From Streptomyces wuyuanensis (GTDB lineage: Bacteria > Actinomycetota > Actinomycetes > Streptomycetales > Streptomycetaceae): DNA of 64,000 bases. Each line of letters begins with the position of its first letter. Position 1 is the first letter of the stretch. The translations under genes were made by a program, and so were the position numbers. Where the stretch lies: the NCBI RefSeq assembly GCF_900103455.1, contig NZ_FNHI01000001.1, positions 668,658 through 732,657 on the forward strand, written 5' to 3'. The notes under the pieces were generated by a model that was not told the DNA's origin, did not search any database, and was given only the letters and a program-made list of their open reading frames with translations. Below, in pieces: positions 59,925-64,000 of this stretch.

Positions 59925-60977
59925 TCACGGTACGCGCGCCGTCCACTCGGGCGTGGCGAATTTCCGGGCCGTGAGGTCCTCCGCCAGGGCCAGCTCCCGG
60001 GGTGTGACCCCGCCGTCCACCAGGCCGTGGCGCGCGCGGAACGAGTCGATCATCCGCCCGATGACGGCCTCGCGCGACAGCCCGGTCTGCCGGCGCAGCG
60101 GGTCGACCCGCTTGTTCGCGCTCCTCGTGCCCTTGTCCGAGAGCTTCTCGCGGCCGATGCGCAGCACCTCGGTCATCTTGTCCGCGTCGATGTCGTACGC
60201 CATCGTCACGTGGTGCAGCACCGCCCCGCCGTCGGCGACGCGCTTCTGCGCCGCGCCCGCGATCTTCCCGGCCTCCGAGGTGATGTCGTTGAGCGGCTGG
60301 TACCAGGCCTTCACCCCCATGTCGCCGAGTGCGCCGAGGACCCAGTCGTCGAGGTAGGCGTAACTGTCCGCGAAGGACAGCCCGGAGACGAGGGAGCCGG
60401 GCACGGAAAGGGAGTACGTGATCGTGTTCCCGGGCTCGATGAACATCGCGCCCCCGCCGGAGATCCGCCGGACGACCGTGATCCCGTGCCGCTCCGCCGC
60501 GGCGGGATCCACCTCGTTGCGCAGTGACTGGAAGCTGCCGATGACGACAGCGGGGGCGCCCCACTCCCACACCCGCAGCGTCGGCGGGCGCCGCCCCGCC
60601 GCGACCTCGGCCGTGAGAACCTCGTCGAGCGCCATGTGCAGGGCCGGCGACCGGGGCCCGTCGTGGACGAGCTGCCAGTCGTGGTCGGTCCAGTCGGTGG
60701 CGTTCGCCACCGCCCGGCGCACGGCGACGCCCACGCCCTCGGCGGTCAGTCCGTACATCTCGGTCCCCGGCGGCAGCGCCGCGTCGATCCGCGCGGCCAG
60801 CCCCGCGGCGTCGAGTTCGGCGGGCGCCCCTTCCAGTGCGCGGTCGACCGCCGTCAGCGCCTCGTCGGGTTCGAGGAAGAAGTCCCCGGACACGCGCACG
60901 TCCCGCAGGACGCCCTCCCGCACGTCGAGATCGACGACGACCAGCTTTCCCCCGGGAACCATGTACTCACCGTGCAC
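59925..60977 (-). CDS. lplA: Lipoate-protein ligase with N-terminal accessory domain
   Basis: A 350-residue enzyme with domains in swapped order. Residues about 1-90 (VPGGKLVVVDLDVREGVLRDVRVSGDFFLEPDEALTAVDRAL) look like the small lipoyl-ligase accessory domain that is C-terminal in E. coli LplA and separate (LplB) in archaea. Residues 100-350 form the catalytic domain: ALHMALDEVL, RVWEWGAPAVVIGSFQS, the lipoate-binding RRISGGGAMFIEPGN, and EAGKIAGAAQKR with the catalytic Lys. It attaches lipoate or octanoate to E2 and H proteins. GTG 60975-60977 is chosen because GGAGGCGGA lies upstream. Confidence 0.85.
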   Translation of the reverse strand: MHGEYMVPGGKLVVVDLDVREGVLRDVRVSGDFFLEPDEALTAVDRALEGAPAELDAAGLAARIDAALPPGTEMYGLTAEGVGVAVRRAVANATDWTDHDWQLVHDGPRSPALHMALDEVLTAEVAAGRRPPTLRVWEWGAPAVVIGSFQSLRNEVDPAAAERHGITVVRRISGGGAMFIEPGNTITYSLSVPGSLVSGLSFADSYAYLDDWVLGALGDMGVKAWYQPLNDITSEAGKIAGAAQKRVADGGAVLHHVTMAYDIDADKMTEVLRIGREKLSDKGTRSANKRVDPLRRQTGLSREAVIGRMIDSFRARHGLVDGGVTPRELALAEDLTARKFATPEWTARVP

Positions 60978-61225
60978 AGCTCCGCCTCCGACCGTCCGTT
61001 CCGCGCGCTTCGTGGTGAACGCCCGCGGGGCGCGGAGTAGTCCCGGCGCCCCCTGCACTGACCCTGCCGGCCGGGGTGCGGGCTGCGTACGCTGCCGAGG
61101 GCATGCGGAACCGCTCGCGGGCGGAAGCCCGTGGCGCGGCACGGCCTCCACCGCGCCGCCGGCGCCCCGTACCGGCCGGTCCCCGCAGCGGACTGATCCG
61201 CGCGACCCCGAGGGAGCCGCCTCAC
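60978..61225. other. Divergent promoter region of lplA and the GGT-like gene
   Basis: No gene is seen in these 248 bp. A TACGCT at 61088-61093 could be a -10 for the GGT-like gene, but I found no -35 at the right distance. No strong palindrome was seen. Confidence 0.4.
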
Positions 61226-63016
61226 ATGTTCACCACCCGGCCCACCCTGCAGGGCACCTTCGGCATGGTGTCCTCCACCCACTGGCTGGCCTCGCAGTCC
61301 GCGATGGCCGTGCTGGAGGACGGCGGGAACGCGTTCGACGCGGCCGTGGCCGCCGGCTTCGTCCTGCACGTCGTCGAGCCGCACCTCAACGGCCCGGCGG
61401 GCGAGGTGCCCGTCGTCCTCGCGCCCGCCGGGGGCGACGTGCGGGTCCTGTGCGGGCAGGGGCCCGCGCCCGCGGGAGCGTCCATCGGGCACTACAGGTC
61501 CCTCGGGCTCGAGCTGGTCCCGGGCACGGGCCCGCTCGCCGCGGCCGTGCCCGGGGCGTTCGACGCCTGGATGGTGCTGCTGCGCGACCACGGCACCAGG
61601 ACGCTCGCCCAAGTGCTGCGGTACGCCGTCGAGTACGCCGAGCACGGGCATCCGCCCGTCGAGCGGATCGGCGAGACGGTGGAGACGATGCGCCCGCTGT
61701 TCGAGACGGAGTGGACCAGCTCCGCCGAGGTGTACCTGCCCGGCGGCCGCGCGCCGCGGCCCGGCGAGCCGCTCCGCAACCCCGCGCTGGCCGCGACCTG
61801 GCGGCGCCTGATCGCGGAGGCGGGCGGAGGGAGCCGTACCGACCAGATCGAACGGGCGCGGGGCGTCTGGCGCGAGGGCTTCGTCGCCGAGGCGCTCGTC
61901 CGGCAGTCCGGCGTACCGACCACGGACACCACCGGCCGCCGCCACGCCGGCACCCTGACCATGGCCGATCTCGCCGGCTGGTCGGCGTCCTACGAGGCGC
62001 CGGCGACGTACGACTGGCGGGGCTGGACCCTGTGCAAGGCGGGCGGCTGGAGCCAGGGCCCGGTCCTGCTGCAGCAACTGGCGCTGCTGCCGCCCGAGCT
62101 GCCCGAGTACGGGTCCGCCGAGTACGTCCATCTGCTCGTCGAGGGCTGCAAACTGGCCATGGCCGACCGGGAGGCCTGGTACGGCGACGCCGCCGACGTG
62201 CCGCTGGACGAGCTGCTGTCGGAGCCGTACAACGCCGGGCGGCGGGCCCTGATCGGCGCGAAGGCGTCGCACGAACTGCGTCCGGGCCGGCCCGGCGGGC
62301 GGGTGCCCGCCCTCGCCGCACACGCCCTCGCCGTCGCGGCCGGAGAGCGGGGCACCGCGGGCGGCACGGCTGCGGGAGCGGGCGAACCGACCGTCGCGCG
62401 GAACGGCGCCACCCGCGGCGACACCTGCCACCTGGACATCGTGGACCGCTGGGGCAACATGGTGGCGGCCACCCCCAGCGGCGGCTGGCTCCAGTCCAAC
62501 CCGGTCGTGCCGGAGCTCGGCTTTCCGCTGGGCACCCGGCTGCAGATGGCCTGGCTCGACCCCGGACTGCCGAACTCCCTGACCCCCGGGCGGCGTCCGC
62601 GCACCACGCTCAGCCCGTCGCTGGCGCTGAGGGACGGGGCGCCGGCGCTGGCCTTCGGCACCCCGGGCGGCGACCAGCAGGACCAGTGGCAGTTGCACTT
62701 CTTCCTCTCCGTGGCCCTCCGTGCCGAAGTGCGGGGCGGGCTCGACCTGCAGGGCGCGATCGACGCCCCCAACTGGCACAACGACAGCTTCCCCGGCTCG
62801 TTCCATCCGCGCGGAATGCGCCCGGGAGCCGTCACCGTGGAGTCGCGCACGGACCCGGAGACCGTGGCGGAGCTGCGCCGCCGCGGCCATGACGTCACGG
62901 TCGGCGAGCCCTGGTCGGAGGGCAGGCTGTGCGCGGTCGCACGGGACCCGCGGACCGGCGTGCTGTCCGCCGCGGCGAACCCGCGCGGCATGCAGGGCTA
63001 CGCGGTGGGCCGCTGA
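61226..63016 (+). CDS. Gamma-glutamyltransferase-family protein (second copy type)
   Basis: A 596-residue Ntn-hydrolase of the GGT superfamily without a signal peptide, so cytoplasmic. It begins MFTTRPTLQGTFGMVSSTHWLAS and has DGGNAFDAAVAAGFVLHVVEPHLNG near residue 32. The expected autocleavage Thr is residue 400 in RGDTCHLDIVDRWGN, where the residue after it is Cys, not Thr as in the first GGT of this window. Other conserved segments are RRPRTTLSPSLALRDG and FGTPGGDQQDQW. Its substrate may differ from glutathione (acylases and oxamate amidohydrolase are relatives). ATG 61226 is preferred because GAGGGA is upstream. Confidence 0.85.
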   Translation: MFTTRPTLQGTFGMVSSTHWLASQSAMAVLEDGGNAFDAAVAAGFVLHVVEPHLNGPAGEVPVVLAPAGGDVRVLCGQGPAPAGASIGHYRSLGLELVPGTGPLAAAVPGAFDAWMVLLRDHGTRTLAQVLRYAVEYAEHGHPPVERIGETVETMRPLFETEWTSSAEVYLPGGRAPRPGEPLRNPALAATWRRLIAEAGGGSRTDQIERARGVWREGFVAEALVRQSGVPTTDTTGRRHAGTLTMADLAGWSASYEAPATYDWRGWTLCKAGGWSQGPVLLQQLALLPPELPEYGSAEYVHLLVEGCKLAMADREAWYGDAADVPLDELLSEPYNAGRRALIGAKASHELRPGRPGGRVPALAAHALAVAAGERGTAGGTAAGAGEPTVARNGATRGDTCHLDIVDRWGNMVAATPSGGWLQSNPVVPELGFPLGTRLQMAWLDPGLPNSLTPGRRPRTTLSPSLALRDGAPALAFGTPGGDQQDQWQLHFFLSVALRAEVRGGLDLQGAIDAPNWHNDSFPGSFHPRGMRPGAVTVESRTDPETVAELRRRGHDVTVGEPWSEGRLCAVARDPRTGVLSAAANPRGMQGYAVGR

Positions 63017-63123
63017 CCGGTCACCGGGCGTTCACCTCGGCGCCGCCGGGAGTCGGCCAGGTGTCCGCCGACCGGTCACCGGGCGGCAGCGGGAATGTCG
63101 GTCCGGCGTGCTTAGCTGGTCGT

Positions 63124-63981
63124 ATGACCGAAGAGTTTCTGTCCGGGACGATGGGAAACCCCTGGGAGTCCACCACCCTCGCCCTGGTCGAGGAGGCGGT
63201 GCGCAAGGCGGCCGCCTCCGAGATCATGCCGCGCTTCCGCCGGCTCGCCGAGCACGAGATCGTCGAGAAGAACGGCCCGCACGACCTCGTGACCGTCGCC
63301 GACCGCAGCGCCGAGGAGCATCTGACGGCGTCCCTCACGGCCCTGCTGCCCGGCTCGGTGGTCGTGGGCGAGGAGGCCGTCCACGCGGATCCGGCGGTGT
63401 ACGAGGCGATCAGGGGCGACGTGCCGGTGTGGATCGTCGACCCGGTCGACGGCACCCGGCAGTTCGTCCACGGCGCCCCGGGCTTCTGCACGCTCGTCGC
63501 GCTGGCGCGCCACGGCGAGGTGCTGGCGTCGTGGACGTACGCGCCGGCGCTCGACGAGATGGCGGTCGCGGTGCGCGGCCACGGCGCCCGGGTCGACGGC
63601 GCGGAAGTGCGGCCGGGCGCACCGGAGCCCGGCCGGGTCCTCCAAGTGGCCATGTCCCACCCGGACTTCACGACGCCTCAGGAGAAGAGGGCCCTCCTCG
63701 CCCTGCGGACCGAGGGCGTCCACTCCCGGCCGTGCGGCTCCGCCGGTCTGGAGTACCTCGCGGTGGCCCGCGGCGAGCTGGACGGAATCGCCTTCTCCTG
63801 GGAAAACGCGTGGGACCACGCGGCGGGACTGCTGCTCGTCGAGGAGGCCGGGGGTACGGACCTGACGCTGACCGGCGAGCGGTTCCGCATCACGGGCGGC
63901 AACGCGCTGCCCTTCACCGCGGCACGGGACGCGGCGACGGCACGGCTCATCCACGAACTCCTCGTCTCCGGCGCGGAGTAG
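63124..63981 (+). CDS. Inositol monophosphatase-family phosphatase
   Basis: A 285-residue magnesium-dependent phosphatase. The metal-binding motifs are present: VGEEA at residues 81-85, WIVDPVDGT at residues 103-111 and the C-terminal WDHAAGLLLVEEAGG. The family acts on inositol phosphates, 3'-phosphoadenosine phosphate, fructose bisphosphate or histidinol phosphate; I cannot choose between them. TTAGCT lies close to the ATG without a good Shine-Dalgarno, so it may be leaderless. It ends 19 nt before the window edge. Confidence 0.87.
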   Translation: MTEEFLSGTMGNPWESTTLALVEEAVRKAAASEIMPRFRRLAEHEIVEKNGPHDLVTVADRSAEEHLTASLTALLPGSVVVGEEAVHADPAVYEAIRGDVPVWIVDPVDGTRQFVHGAPGFCTLVALARHGEVLASWTYAPALDEMAVAVRGHGARVDGAEVRPGAPEPGRVLQVAMSHPDFTTPQEKRALLALRTEGVHSRPCGSAGLEYLAVARGELDGIAFSWENAWDHAAGLLLVEEAGGTDLTLTGERFRITGGNALPFTAARDAATARLIHELLVSGAE

Positions 63982-64000
63982 GACGGGGCCGCGGGGGGGG

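Overview
The window is about 64 kb of very GC-rich actinobacterial chromosome. Codon third positions are nearly all G or C, GTG and TTG starts are frequent, genes often overlap at ATGA or GTGA, and some enzymes look F420-dependent. The protein types (LuxR-type two-component system, several P450s, GMC oxidoreductase, DUF2254, CocE-like hydrolase, NCS1 permease) point to Streptomyces or a close relative. I saw no rRNA, tRNA, CRISPR array, insertion sequence or prophage. The content is metabolic and regulatory core or near-core DNA. Function calls rest on reading motifs; no database search was possible.

Layout. 1-3.8 kb: 3' end of an FAD-linked oxidase, a lipid kinase, a saccharopine-dehydrogenase-like protein divergent from a TetR regulator, and a small membrane protein. 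3.9-7.1 kb: sensor kinase, response regulator and P450 in a row. 7.1-13.2 kb: a probable inositol module, with a Gfo/Idh/MocA dehydrogenase, a GntR regulator and an ABC importer with two tandem binding lipoproteins, linked by a shared operator/promoter element. 13.4-29.2 kb: a membrane, redox and stress block (BrkB-like protein, GAP-family protein, DUF6325, SHOCT protein, ClC channel, cyclase, GMC oxidoreductase, glucose-dehydrogenase-like SDR, cytochrome bd oxidase, cation/proton antiporter, GH15 enzyme, DUF2254). 29.4-34.7 kb: ROK kinase, membrane-anchored protein, orphan PcaD-PcaC fusion, MBL hydrolase, exonuclease III, DUF6278. 35-43.4 kb: secreted CocE-like hydrolase, lipoprotein L,D-transpeptidase, hydrolase-P450 pair, an unknown membrane-anchored protein, gamma-glutamyltransferase. 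44.4-47.4 kb: a complete ferredoxin / ferredoxin reductase / P450 operon. 47.5-50 kb: small XRE regulator, F420/FMN split-barrel oxidoreductase, a long low-complexity protein.

50.1-56.3 kb holds the most interesting operon: carbon-nitrogen hydrolase, class III aminotransferase, dihydropyrimidinase, luciferase-like F420-type oxidoreductase and NCS1 nucleobase permease. Together they look like a reductive pyrimidine (or hydantoin) pathway in which the F420-type enzyme could take the place of the missing dihydropyrimidine dehydrogenase. 56.4-59.3 kb: an SDR divergent from an amidase-TetR operon around a perfect 16-bp palindrome. 59.3-64 kb: a hypothetical protein, a lipoate ligase with its accessory domain at the N-terminus, a second gamma-glutamyltransferase-family protein and an inositol-monophosphatase-family enzyme.

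Regulatory structure is unusually readable. Convergent genes are separated by long perfect hairpins, some overlapping stop codons. Seven genes have a TAnnnT hexamer 6-7 nt before the start codon and little or no Shine-Dalgarno sequence, which suggests leaderless mRNAs. Several divergent promoters carry clear palindromes next to candidate regulators.
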